From assembly GCA_003116995.1 (NCBI GenBank), contig BDSL01000019.1, positions 682,001 through 746,000 on the forward strand: DNA of 64,000 nt, in the 5' to 3' direction. The notes beneath the pieces are model-generated. The model ran no database searches. It saw only the letters and a program-made list of their open reading frames with translations, and was not told the origin of the DNA. A program made the translations under genes and the position numbers. This stretch comes from Yamagishiella unicocca. Taxonomy: Eukaryota > Chlorophyta > Chlorophyceae > Chlamydomonadales > Volvocaceae. Shown piece by piece: positions 11,494-22,596 of this stretch (its first letter is position 1; each line of letters starts with the position of its first letter).

Positions 11494-14400
11494 ATGGACT
11501 CGCACAGTGCAATCGTTACAGGCGCCGCGTCAGGCATCGGTAGGCCACGCACGCATACTGAGTACTACGATTATGGTCATAACCAGAGCCGATCTTACTT
11601 TGCAGGAAGGGAAGTCGCCGCGGAGCTCGCAGCGCGGGGATGCCGACTCACGGTAGGGCTTTGCCAACGGTTTACAGCATTGGGCCACTGTCATCGCAAG
11701 TTAACCTGCGCCTCGTACTCATCTCAAAACTGTTGCCCATAACAGCTTATGGACCTGGATGAATCGGCGCTACTCTCCACGGTTCGTACGTGGCACCTGG
11801 TGCTCCGCCCTCGCTCCGCCCCCTGAGGCACCACTTCGCAGCCGACACGAGGCGGCTTCTGCGCGGTGGTAGACTTGCACTGCAACGTTCCTCGTGCTGC
11901 TCGCGCCCGCACACACGGACAAAGACGTTAGCCCTGGTTCGGAAACCCGTCAGCACGAAACCTGTCCTCCCATTAGACCACCACCGGAGTCCACACACGC
12001 CCACCACCTCTGTTTGCGCTGCTGCCCCACCACAGGCTCGCGAGCTATCCAGTCGCGGCGCCTCCACCTCCATCCGCACGGCAGTGCTCGACGTCACGAA
12101 CGCCGTCGCCCAGAGGGCGGCGTTCAGGGCCCACGTGGACGCGTACGGCGGCCTGCAGGTGCGTACGACACACGCGCCTCTGCAGCCAGCTCCGCTGCCC
12201 TCTCCTCGCGCCCCAACCCTTCCTGCACAGCACACCAGGAGCCCAGCCACCCTCCACGTTTCCTGCCTGCCCAACCATCTCCCGGTATCCCAGTCCGCTT
12301 TAAACCCACCTGCACCTCTGGGTCATCCCATCTGGGTCGCCCCATCTGGGTCGTCCCATCTGGGTCGCCCATCTGGGTCGTCCCACTGATGACGGGGCTC
12401 CTAGCCCCTTGTCGCACCCACTGCCGTCCACGCCGTTCCGAGCCCTAGCGCCTGGGTGCTGGCGCCGGCGCCTCTTTTCGCCCTGCGGCCCTAGCCGCTA
12501 GGTCTCAGCCTCCCGTTGCCGTCGCATGGTGTTGCACCTAGTGTCCGTGACAGCCGAAGACTGCTGTGGGGCATGGCAATCCGGCAGGTGGTGGTGCTCA
12601 ACGCCGGCATCGGCGAGCGAGGCCCCTTCTTCGATTCCGCCAACACCGCCTGGCAGACCACCCTTGACGTGGACCTAACTGCCGTACTGCACGGCATCAA
12701 GTGGGTTTGGGTACCCCGTCGGGGGGGGGGTGGACGGTCGGAGAGGGGTGACCCGAGCGTGGCCCTCCCGAGGTTGTGGGTGTGGCTGGGGCGGGTCCGG
12801 GGCTTGACCACGGGGACATCATCCTCGCGCTTTGGCCCTGCTCTACCCGCCCCTCTACCTGCCTTTCGCCACTGCCCAGCTGCTACGAGAGCACCTGCCT
12901 TACTTGCCGAGCAAGATCGCTACGGGCTCGAAGCAGCTGCAGCAACCCGTGCAGCCGGTGCACGTCATCTTCGGCCTCGCCGGTATCTCCTGCAGGGCCA
13001 GTCCTCGTCCTTCTCCCGCCCATGGCGCCTCCATCTGTATCTCCTCTCCGCCCACTCCACATCCATCCTTCCCTTCCCAGGATAGCCGCCGAGCTAATGA
13101 AGGGCGGCGGCACCATCCTAGCTGTGGCATCCGCCGGAGGTGAGTGCATCTGGGTCGGGGCGGGGCGGTGGCAGCGACTGGCTTTCGGGGCGGGGCATAA
13201 GCACCCTTAACGCGAAAAGGACAGGATGGGAGGGGGCAGTATCCAGTATCCGGGCCGGGTCGGCGCGGCAGGTAGGAGTGGGGCTGAGGGGGTTGGATTC
13301 GGAACTGCCGTCCCCGCTGCGTTCCTTGCGCTTGGACGCCGCCCGCTCACCACGCGCCGCTGCCGTCCCCGGCCTGTCCCCTGCAGCCGTGTTCCCCATG
13401 CCCGTGGCCCCGGTGTACGCGGCCGCCAAGGCGGGGGTGGCGCACTTCGTCCGCTCCGCAGCTCGCGGTCTGGCGGGCAGGCGGCCCCCGCTGCGGCTGC
13501 TGGCGCTGTGCCCAGAGTTCGTGGAGACGCCGCTGGTGACGCGGCTGGTGCAGCAGGTGGGGGCGGGTGGGGTGGGGGAGCAGCAGGTGGGGGCTGGGGG
13601 GGGTGAGCAGCAGATGGGGGCTGGGGGGGAAGCAGCAGGTAGGGGCTGGGCGGGGGGGAGCATGTGGGAGGGCACAGGGGTACAGGGGTTTTGTTCCGGT
13701 TGAGTTGGTACACCGGCGAGACGAGGGTGGGGGATTGTGAGGCAAGTCCGCGGGTCGGCACGAGGCGGGAGAGGAGTGGCGACTGCGGACCGCGCATTGG
13801 GCGTGTTGGTGAAAGCGTTGGGTGGTATGTGTGCTGGCTGCGCGCGGGGAAGGGAAGGGGAGCCTGCGGGCGGAGCAGGAAGGCCCGCCAGTGCACCCCG
13901 AGATGCGCCGACCAGGTCGCCCAGCACCACGAGCTGCCACTCGTCGGAGCCGCTGCGTGTTCGTTTCGGTGGAGGGAGGGCGGAACCAGCAGCGTCTTGC
14001 GGGGTACTCCGTACTCACCCTCACCCGCCCCTCACCCACATCCCGCCCACCCTCCTGCAGGACCCCTCCCTGGCGCGGCAGATGCTGGGCAGCCTGGACA
14101 TCAAGTTGCTGCCGCCCCAGTTCGTGGCCTCGGTGGCGGCGAGCATGGTGGCGGATGAGGCTGCTTACAAGGCAGGGCGGGGCGGGGGGGGGCGGGGCGG
14201 GGCGGGGGGGGGCGGGGGGCCATGTGGCGGTGCCGCATGTGTCAGGGGGCGGGGCTACAGAAAAGAACTGTAGCTGAAGGGTGCGGGGCGGGGCGGGGTC
14301 ACGTGGCGCTGGGCGCCGATGGCTGGGCGATCAGCGTCGTTGGAGAGCAGCCGGGAGGGAGGGAGGGAGCAGCGGCCGACCCCTCCCTGCCGCCGTGGGG

Positions 14401-17400
14401 CCGGCTAGCCGCACCTCCCGCACCCCACCACCTGCCGCGCGTCCCGACAGTCCAAGTGCCCGCCGCCAACAACCGCCAACAATAACCGATCCCAACCGTC
14501 CGCCGGCCACCCCTCCACCTCACATCTGGAAAACGCCGGACAGCCCGGCGCGGTTGTGCTCGTACGGCAGGACCGCGAGCTCGTCCAGCCGTACGCTCGC
14601 CAGGGTGGCAAAGTGATTGGCGGCCCCGGCGGCGGCGGCGGCGGCGGCAGCGGCGGGCGAGAGGCGGCGGCGGCGCAGCGGCGGGTCCTCGCTGTGTGGG
14701 CCACCGCTGGCACCCCGGCAGCGTACAAGAAGGTGAAGGCGGGTGGGGGCGGGTGATCGGGCGAGGAGGGGGTACGGCAGGTGGCGGTGGAGGGAGCGGT
14801 GGAGGGAGCGGTGTGGCGGCTTTGCTTGGTTGGGGGAACGTGGAAAGGGCAGGGGGAGTACCTGAAAAGAGGCTGGCGGCAGATGTATGGCGCCCCCCCA
14901 CCTCAATGCCTCATGCACCACCGACAGGGTCGCCTGCTGGCCCCCCTGCTGCCCGCCTTGATGCCACCCCCGCTGCGTGCCGCCCTCGCCCCCCCCGCCA
15001 GATCATCGTCGCGTCGCTGAGCCCCAACTTCCGGCAGGCCGCCCGCCTGGTCACGGCGCCGCTGCCCTCCTCGCCCCCGCCCGGCACCCTGCTCGTCCGG
15101 CGGGTGTTCTCCGGAGTGAACGCATCCGACATCAACTACAGCTCCGGAAGGTGCGTCGGAAACGGGGCGGAGGGGGGGACCCGGGGCGGAGGGGTTCGAG
15201 GAAGACCCGTGGATGCCAGACAAAACCGGAGGGGGGGCCGGGGCGGAGGGCGGACGGGGGGGCGGGTCGAGAAGACCCGGTTACACGACGTAGGAGGCGG
15301 AGGACAGAAACTGCCGACGAATACGGGGGGTTGGCGTAAAGACCCGGTTACATGACGGGGGGGGTGGTAAAGGGGAGGGGGAGGGGGAGGGGACGAGTAT
15401 GGCTGGTGGGGGCCTTGCGGACGTGACCTTGATTGTGGTCGCAGCAGTTGGCACAGTGGGCTCATGGGGGGAGGCGGGAGATGCGGTACCATACGGAATA
15501 CGACTCAGGGGTTGGCGGGGCACCGCAGGTTGCGGGGCAGGGGATGTTGGGTAGTTGTACCGAAGCCAAGGGAGGTGCAGGACAGGGTCGCCTGCTCCCC
15601 GCCCCCTCCCCGGCCCCCGCAGGTATCATGCCAGCCGGGCCGAGGCGGAGTCCAAGCTGCCCTTCGACGCGGGCTTCGAGTCGGTCAATGTTGTGATGGC
15701 GGTTGGGGAAGGTGAGTGGCGGCGGTTGGGGAGTGGGCAGTGGCGGCGGTTGGGGAATGGGGCTAGGTGTGGGGAAGACGCGGGGCGGTGGGGACACCCT
15801 AGGCAGTCCTAATGGTGGAGTGGCGGCTTAGTGGCGTCCATCTACCGGGGGAGTGGCGGCGGAGTGGCGGCGGAGCGGTGGACGGGTGGAGTTGAGCCCA
15901 AATCCAAACCCACCCCCCGCTTCCCCTCCCGGCCCAGGCGTGCAAGGCTTCGCCCCGGGCGACTGCGTGGCGGCGCTCTCGTACGGCAGCTTCTCCGAGT
16001 ACGGCATCGAGCCCGCCCGCACCGCGCTGCCGGTCCCACGGATCGCTCCGGAGGTGGTTGCGCTGCTCACCAGGTGGGAGACCTGGCGCCGGGGGGCCGG
16101 GGGGGCCAGGGCACCTTAAGAGCCCATTACGCTCTCCCGCGATTACCCCCGTAACGCACAACACCACGTGCATCGTGACCTCCCCCACCACCCCCGCTGG
16201 CCCCTAACCCCCGGCATCAGCGGCCTGACCTCCCCCACCACCCCCGCTGCCCCCTACCCCCCGGCATCAGCGGCCTGACCTCCCCACCCACCCCGCTGCC
16301 CCCTACCCCCCGGCATCAGCGGCCTGACCGCCTCCATTGCGCTGGAGGAGGCGGGAAGGGTGCGGCCAGGCGAGGTGGTGCTGGTCACGGCGGCGGCAGG
16401 GGGCACGGGTGAGGGCCTGGGAGCGAGGGAGGGGACGCAGGGAGGGTAGGAAAGGAGCTGTGTGCTCGAAGCTAGAATGGGGGCAAGTTGCCTGCAACCG
16501 GCACCTGCACCCTACTGTACTGCAAGGCGCGCGCGCGCGCGAGAAGCCGTACAGCAGCCGTGTGTTTACCCCTCCTCCCCCTTCCTCCCCCCTCCTCCCC
16601 CCGCAGGCCAGTTCGCCGTGCAGCTGGCCAAGGCTGCCGGCTGCCGGGTGGTGGCCACGTGTGGCGGACCCGACAAGGCCAAGCTGCTGCAGGTGCCGCC
16701 AGGCCGCAACGAATCGTGTGTGCTATTTCCGCCGCAGCGCCAGCTGTGAACCTCTCCAGCCCCCGAATCCCGTCCGTCCCTCCCATCAGTTTTTCGCTTC
16801 CTCAACCAAGTTGTCCAGCATGCATCCCCAAACGTGTGTACCAAACGGTTTCCTGCTGGCTCGGATTCCTAGCCCGCGACTTTCCTCGCAAACCCTTTAC
16901 CGTCCTTCCCCTCGCCGTCCTTAGCCCCCGCCCTCCCTCACGCCTACCTACCCACACCACTACCTGTCTCTGGCTGCAGGAGCTGGGTGCGGACCGAGTT
17001 ATTGACTACACCAAGGAGTCGGTCAAGGTGGGGAAGGCGGGCCGAGGGAGGTGGAGCGGGTCCTCGGCGCGCAAGGGCATGCCAGGGAAATGGCGTTCAG
17101 GGGGTGCTGCTCTCGCTACTGCTGTTCGCAAAACCAAACCAAGCTTCGCGAAATCCCTGCAATTAACGGTACATTTGCCGCAGCCAGACTCCTCTCATGC
17201 GGCGCTCTATTGTCAACGATCGAGCGCATGCACGCGGGCACTGTAGGTCAGGTCACGGCGATCCCGACGATCACGATCCTAGGCTTCGCAGGCAGGCCTC
17301 ACGTAAGGTTTGGAAGTCGACCGTCCGCCCCGCCCCCCCCCCCCTTCGGGTCTGTCATAAACGGCTTTCCTTCGTACACGGGTTTTCCTTGCAACCCCCT

Positions 17401-17987
17401 CCGGGTTTCCTTGCAACCCCCCTCAGGCCGTCCTCAAGAAGGAGTTCCCCTCGGGGGTGGACGTGGTGTACGAGAGCGTGGGCGGCGACATGTTCACGAC
17501 GGCGGTGGACGCGCTGGCGCCCCGGGGCCGGATCATCATCATCGGCATGATGTCATCGTACGGCAGCGGTTGGGCCCCGGGGTCGTACCCGGGTCTGGCG
17601 GAGAAGCTGCTGTGGAAGAGCGCCGCCGCGGTAGGCTTCTTCCTTCTCAGGTGAGCCTGCCTAAATGTATATATAGAGAGCGCTGCCATATCGGAGCACG
17701 CAGCGTGTACGCGTGTCACGGGCCCCCAACGCCCCGTGTCCTCCTGCCCGCCTCCGAAACCATGCAGATACGCGCCGCTCTTCCGCACCCACCTCGCCCG
17801 CCTGGCGGACATGTGGGAGAGCGGGCGCCTGCAAGTGGCCATCGACCCGCGGGTCTTCGTGGGCGTCGAGTCGGTGTTCGACGCCATCGACCACCTGCAC
17901 AGCGGCCGCAGCGTGGGCAAGGTGGTGGTGCAGCTGCCGGAGAAGCTGCCCCCCGCGGGAGGGGCCCCCCCGAAGGCGCGGCTGTAG
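11494..17987 (+). CDS. Fusion: 15-PGDH-like SDR + PTGR3/ZADH2-like quinone/enone reductase
   Basis: Exons: 11494-11539, 11606-11652, 11842-11886 (uncertain), 12036-12158, 12588-12700, 13081-13139, 13387-13556, 14061-14171, 14544-14732, 15002-15150, 15623-15711, 15938-16073, 16320-16408, 16607-16692, 16980-17027, 17427-17650, 17768-17987; 647 residues. N-terminal half is a classical SDR: cofactor motif TGAASGIG (9-16), NAG at 92-94, catalytic Ser142, Tyr155 and Lys159 (PVYAAAKAG), then RSAARGL and LALCPEFVETPL, as in 15-hydroxyprostaglandin dehydrogenase. The C-terminal half (from ~302) is a zinc-free MDR like PTGR3/ZADH2: SPNFRQA, GVNASDINYSSGR, VTAAAGGTGQFAVQLAK and VDVVYESVGG. Both halves keep cofactor sites, and no stop or promoter separates them. 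Likely oxidises a hydroxy-oxylipin and then reduces the enone; the substrate is inferred. The intron at 14172 begins with GC. Exon 3 is the weakest join. Confidence 0.82.
12315..12390. repeat. 16-17-bp tandem repeat in SDR-MDR intron 4
   Basis: About five copies of CATCTGGGTCGTCCC/CATCTGGGTCGCCC. It lies in the intron between exons 4 and 5 of the fusion gene. Confidence 0.8.
16195..16330 (+). repeat. 50-bp triplication containing the 3' splice site
   Basis: The block ending in GGCATCAG|CGGCCTGACC occurs three times in a row, giving three possible acceptors about 50 bp apart; only the last leads into the conserved MDR exon at 16320. Use of an upstream acceptor adds a number of bases not divisible by three and meets a stop codon. 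Confidence 0.8.
16798..16906 (+). repeat. Intron repeat family C, copy 2
   Basis: Located in the intron between exons 14 and 15 of the SDR-MDR gene. It shares CCAGCATGC, CAAACG.GTGTACCAAACGGTTTCCT-like blocks and a terminal TTTCCTCGCAAACCC with the other family copies. Confidence 0.6.
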
Positions 17988-18462
17988 CTCCGAGGGACCG
18001 TCCGGGTGGTTCGGCTGTAGGTGAGGAGCGCGGCGGAAACAGATATATATGGTGGAAGATGATGCGCCGCTGGGTGGTCAACACGTGTGGCGGTTGCGAC
18101 CGTTGTACGGCAGCGGCGGTGCCGACGTGGCTCCGTTCGGGCGTCGATGCTTGAAGCTCAGGCCTGATGGTTTCGGAGGGGCTGTCTGCGCTCACGGTTA
18201 CTTTCTCCTCTGGGTGGCAAGGCCGCAATCCCTCCCTCCTCATTCTCGTGGGCGTAGGGCTGTTTGAGTTCAGCCTATTTTGGTGTCCTAACCAGGTTTT
18301 GGGACCGGCAACATATACCCTCGTACCGAACTTCAAAGGAGATTTTTGTACACTTTAGAGCAACAACAACAGCCGGGTATTCTGCTGGGCGCCCTAATTG
18401 CCCCCGGCGTGCCGACCACCGCCAGGTATCCACTCCTGTAAAGCTCCTGCGGCGGCCGGCCT
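17988..18462. other. Convergent 3' region between SDR-MDR and mTERF genes
   Basis: These 475 bp hold the facing 3' UTRs of two convergent genes. A TGTAA on the plus strand at 18437-18441 can end the SDR-MDR transcript, placing its end close to the neighbour's stop codon. No gene is seen. Confidence 0.6.
18437..18441 (+). promoter_or_regulatory. Candidate polyadenylation signal TGTAA (SDR-MDR)
   Basis: It is 450 bp after the SDR-MDR stop codon, a normal distance for volvocine algae. Confidence 0.5.
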
Positions 18463-20108
18463 CTACTCCTTGCCGCCCCGCCCTCTTGCCTTGTCCACCG
18501 GCTTGGGAGGCGCCGCCAGTGCCTGCCGGATCTGCTCGCTGCTCATGACCAGCAGCGCCGGCTGCTCGCGCAGCAGCCGGGCCACCTCCGCCTCCAAGTC
18601 GGGCTCCAGCTGACCACCGCCGCTCTCACCACCGCCGCTCTCATCACCGCCGCCGTCCACACCACCTTGCCCTGCCCCCGGCGCAGCCGCTGCGCCGGTG
18701 CTGGTACCTGCTCTGCCCTCCGCCCCACTTTCCACCACGCCGCCACCCGCCCCTTTCCTCCGGCTCTTGCTCTCTGCCACGTACCCCCCGGCCCCCCTTG
18801 AATTGGACGCTACTTCCTCCGGGCTCTCCGGGCTCTCTGGGCCCTCCGCGTCTCCTGCGCCCGCCGCCCCGCTCCCCCCGCGGCTGCACAACATCCGCAC
18901 ATCCGCCCAGGCTCGGATGATGTCGCGCGGCTGCGCCAGCATGACGCGCGGGCAGCCCAGCGCAATCAGTACGACATCGTCGTACGACATTCCCGTCGTG
19001 TTGCTGACGTACATCAGTTGCTCCATGAGCCCCATGGGGTCCACCTCCAGCACGTCGGGGTGCGCCAGCGCCATGCGTGCCACCTAGGGTGGGGTGGTAG
19101 CGGTGGGGTTGGGGTTGGGTTGGGGGGTGCGCTCGATGTGATCTGGGGCAGGGGTGATGGCCCCGTGAGAAGCTGACAGGTAGGAGGTAGCAGTGCATGT
19201 CACAGTGGGTGTGAGCCAACAGGCGCTGACCCGGGGAGAAGTTCGGCGTGCGCGCCAAGTCCATGAACGATCTCTTTTGGAGAGCTTCCTACCGATTTTG
19301 TGGTGTAACTTCTTACGATGAAAATGGCACAAATGGCACGTCGTAGATTGGGTTCCTTGGGGCCACCAATTTCGTGCTGACCTCGCCGCGCCGCCAAAAC
19401 CCCAAAACCCTAAAACATGATCGGAATGCAGCTCCCACAGCGGAGGGAGGAGGGCGCCTCAGGTCGTCTCCACGGGTGCAGGTGCCGAAACCAAGATCAG
19501 TTGGCTTGGGTCCCTGGCGCCGGAACCCACCTGTGCCTCTGGCACCGACAAGACGCGGGTCAGCGCTGTAACCATGGACTTGATGACCAACAGGTCCGCA
19601 AGGAACAGCCAGGGGTGTTGGCGGCAGCAAGCCTAACGGCATACGTGTGTCCGACGTGTGGAGGGCGGGGGCAGAAGGGCGACCCATGGGACATGTTAGG
19701 CAGAGCCGGAGAAATGAGGGCACGAGACCTAAGCATGCCAACCAGGGTAGTACGATTATAGCAATACGCATAAACAGGCTCATGCCGCATTGCAGCGAGT
19801 TCCGACACCTGCACATCGCCATCGGGGAGCTTCAGGAGGGACGCTGCTGAAGTTAGCCATAGCTGTATATGATCCTCATCAACATCAACAAGGTCTGGGT
19901 ACTCGTCCAGGGCCTGTTGCAAGATAGTGTCCGAAATTCCAGGGATGGCTTCACGGATAGCTCCCACGACACCTGCATCATTGTAGGCAATATGCGAGCT
20001 ACTGCGAGACTTTGATGATGTATTTGCGAGGAGTAAGGGTTTCACAAAAACGGCTTGTCGGTGTTGCGGGCGCACGAGAGGGGGTCTTACACCATTCCGT
20101 ATCAACAT
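18463..20108 (-). CDS. mTERF-domain-like organellar protein
   Basis: Exons on the minus strand: 20108-19809, 19632-19531, 19288-19178, 19083-18463, all phase 0; 377 residues. The protein has short helical repeats of about 30 residues with the mTERF pattern (helix, then P-x-L/V, then acidic/Ser and helix): ALDEYPDLVDVDEDHIQLWL, then ACCRQHPWLFLADLLVIKSM, GMSYDDVVLIALGCPRVM and LLREQPALLVMSSEQIRQAL. mTERF proteins bind organelle nucleic acid and act in transcription termination, splicing or ribosome assembly in plastid or mitochondrion. The first ~35 residues are basic with little acid, fitting a transit peptide. A Gly/Ser/Ala-rich insert of about 90 residues splits the last two repeats. The third exon rests on a GTCAGC donor and is less certain. 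The gene shares a 281-bp divergent promoter region with the DUF1997 gene. The exact mTERF subfamily is not recognised. Confidence 0.62.
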
Positions 20109-20389
20109 CTTAAGATCAAGTTGACTCCCTATTTACAGCTTTTTGAGATATTTTATGCAACTGAAGTTTAAGTGCATAGGATCCCAACTAAACAGCAGGC
20201 TCACTAAGGCACCCTTGGCTGGGCAGCCGTTTACTGCCTCCCTTCCTCATCTTGCCCTATATAAATATTCGCAACTGATGGGGGATCCTTGAAATCTGTG
20301 CGCTTGCAAGCTTAGGAAACGCACGTCCATTTGTGTCCGGCCACCACAGTCCTACTGCAGCTTTCTCACCCAATTTCTGGCTGATAGCC
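20109..20389. promoter_or_regulatory. Divergent promoter region, mTERF and DUF1997 genes
   Basis: This 281-bp interval between two divergent starts is much less GC-rich than its surroundings. A TATA-like TATATAAATA is at 20259-20268, about 120 bp before the DUF1997 start and oriented toward it. Regulation by a shared promoter is inferred. Confidence 0.5.
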
Positions 20390-22596
20390 ATGATGCGACT
20401 TCAGCATCAGGGGATAATCGGGCCGGCAAGACGGGCAGCGGCCGGGCGCAATCGTGCAATCGCAATCCGTTGTTCCGCCTCGCCTCGGCTCGCCTCCATC
20501 AACAGGAGGGCAAAGACTAAGGATGAACTCAACGACCCAGCGCAAATCGGCGCGACTGGAACAGCCGCTTCGCGGTTTCAGGTGCGTGCGGTTGCAAACG
20601 GCCAGCGTGGCCAGCAGTCCTGCGCTGCTTTCCTAAACCCTGGAAGGTACTTGCAGACCTAGCTGCGGCCGTCGAAATGCTGCTGTCTCGTTTTCTACCG
20701 TCGCCAGCCCCCACCTCGGGCCTCACCCGCCCAAATCCGCCAATACCCGCAGCGGCAAGGGCAAATCTGCCCCAGGATCTCCTTCCCATGCCGGCCAGCA
20801 CATTCCAAGGACCCTGTCAGCCCCTCTACCCCTTTCCATCCCTCACAAACATGTATGCGATTCCTACTCGACTTATCAACTTCATCGCACGAATTGCCAA
20901 CCCTAAAACCCTAAACCCGAGAGCCTGCCCGTGAAAACACACCCCGCTTCCCACCACCCAGTTCCATGATCAGCCGAGCCAAACCTATAAACCCGCCTCC
21001 TGTTGCTCTTTGTCCTCGAACTGACACCCTATAATGAGCCGGGGCCCGATGTGCTCCTGGGTACACGTATGCCGAACGGCTCCCGGTGCCTTTCCGCCGC
21101 CGTGCCATGCGTTGCTCCTCTCCCCACCCAGATCCTGCCCCAGTACGAGACGCTCCAATCGTACATGCTGCTGCCCGTGGAGCAGTACTTCGTACTGGAT
21201 CCAAAGCAGATCGCGCACCTGGGTGGCAACCGCTTCGTGCTCACGGTTCCCCGGATCAATGTGAGTGTGGCGGCGGCGGCGACGAGCGCTGGCGGAGCAC
21301 GCGGGTCGTTGCAGGGGTCGGGAGTCATTACAGGGTTTGACGCTTTGACCCCACGGTCCGACGCAGGGGCCAGCACCACACCGCACCGCGCTGCGCCGCA
21401 CCTGCTGTCAAACGCCGATAAGGACCTTGTCCTGCCCCTTCCCCGCACCCTCGAACCCTCCCCCGCACCCTCGAACACCCCCCCCCGCACCCTCACCCAC
21501 GCCCCGCCTCACCCACGCCCCGCCTCACCCACCGCAGCTCTTCAACGTGTGGCTGGAGGCCATAGTGGAGGTGAGCGTCAACACGTACCCGGGAGGGGGC
21601 GGAAGCGGCCCGCCCCGGGTGGTGCTGGAGGCGGAGAACTGCCGAATCAGCGGCAGCGAGGCTGTGGAGTCGCTGCGGCTGGACCAGCGCTTCGCCATGC
21701 GCTTCGTGACCGAGCTAACGTGGAGCGCCACGCCGGTGGCGGCGGCGGCGGGGGCGGCGGCGACTGCGGCCGGGTCGGGGTTGCAGAACGGAGAGATCCG
21801 GGCGAGTAGCCAGCTGGACGTGTGGAGCGAGGTGGGTGGGGCGGTTGGAGGGGCTGGCAGTTGAGGAAGGCTGGCGGTTGGAGGGGCTGGCAGTTGAGGC
21901 GGCTGGCAGTTGGCAGTTGGAAGTATCTGGCAGTTGGAGGCGGTTAGGAGAGGGTCCTCAGGGATTTAGAGAGGGCAGCCCTTACATCCAGAAGCTCCCC
22001 AGTGGGACTAATGCGTGTGTAGGACCAGCAACTACGTGTGGACCACACGCGCGGTGTATCCGGGCCCCCCAATTCCCCCTTCACCAACCGTCGACGAGTC
22101 AGTCTTTGCGGCAGTCGACCCCAGCCCAATAGCATGCGCGCGCGTCCAGGTGTCCGAAGACTATGCACCAGATGCACTGGTCCCATGTCGACTAACCGGT
22201 TCTCGTCTGTAACCCACATCCCCCCCACTGCAGGTTGTCACCCCCTTCCACCTGCTTCCCCGGGAGGTGCTCTGCGGCACGTGCAACGGAGTGCTGAGAG
22301 GACTCATGTCCAGCCTGCTGCCCCTCTTCGTGCGTATGCTCGCGCAGGACTACCAACGGTACGATTGGGCAGAAACGTTGCTTTCCACCGCTTTATGTCG
22401 AACATGCCTTAGTTCAGCTTGTGCCCTTAGTTCAGCTTGTGCTTGCCTGAGCTCAGGTCGAGAAAGTCGTTTCCACGGGTTTTCTCTGCCCCTCCCCCTC
22501 CCCATCCCCGTGATTTTACGCAGCTGGGCGAAGGACCCTGCTTACCGGACGGAGCGGGCGGCTCGCAGCAAAGGGAGCAAGGTCATGGCAGCCTAG
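20390..22596 (+). CDS. DUF1997 family plastid protein
   Basis: Exons: 20390-20581, 21132-21260, 21538-21831, 22234-22358, 22524-22596; 270 residues. Family traits are all present: LPVEQYFVLDPKQIAHLGGN, then FVLTVPRINLFNVWLEAIVE, a basic-acidic stretch LEAENCRISGSEAV, an internal Ala/Gly insert, SSQLDVWSEVVTPFHLLPRE, and the helical end LLPLFVRMLAQDYQRWAKDP. The codon split across the last two exons restores the conserved Arg-Trp. The first exon is rich in Arg, Ala and Ser and poor in acid, as expected for a chloroplast transit peptide. Members of this family occur in cyanobacteria and plastids and are little studied, so no reaction can be given. Start ATG at 20390 (a second is at 20393); an upstream in-frame start at 20333 is possible but lies close to the TATA-like site. 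Confidence 0.8.
22081..22205 (+). repeat. Interspersed repeat family A, copy 2
   Basis: In the intron before exon 4 of the DUF1997 gene. It matches the inverted copy at 8338-8458 over about 120 bp with scattered substitutions. One copy is intronic and the other intergenic. Confidence 0.7.
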
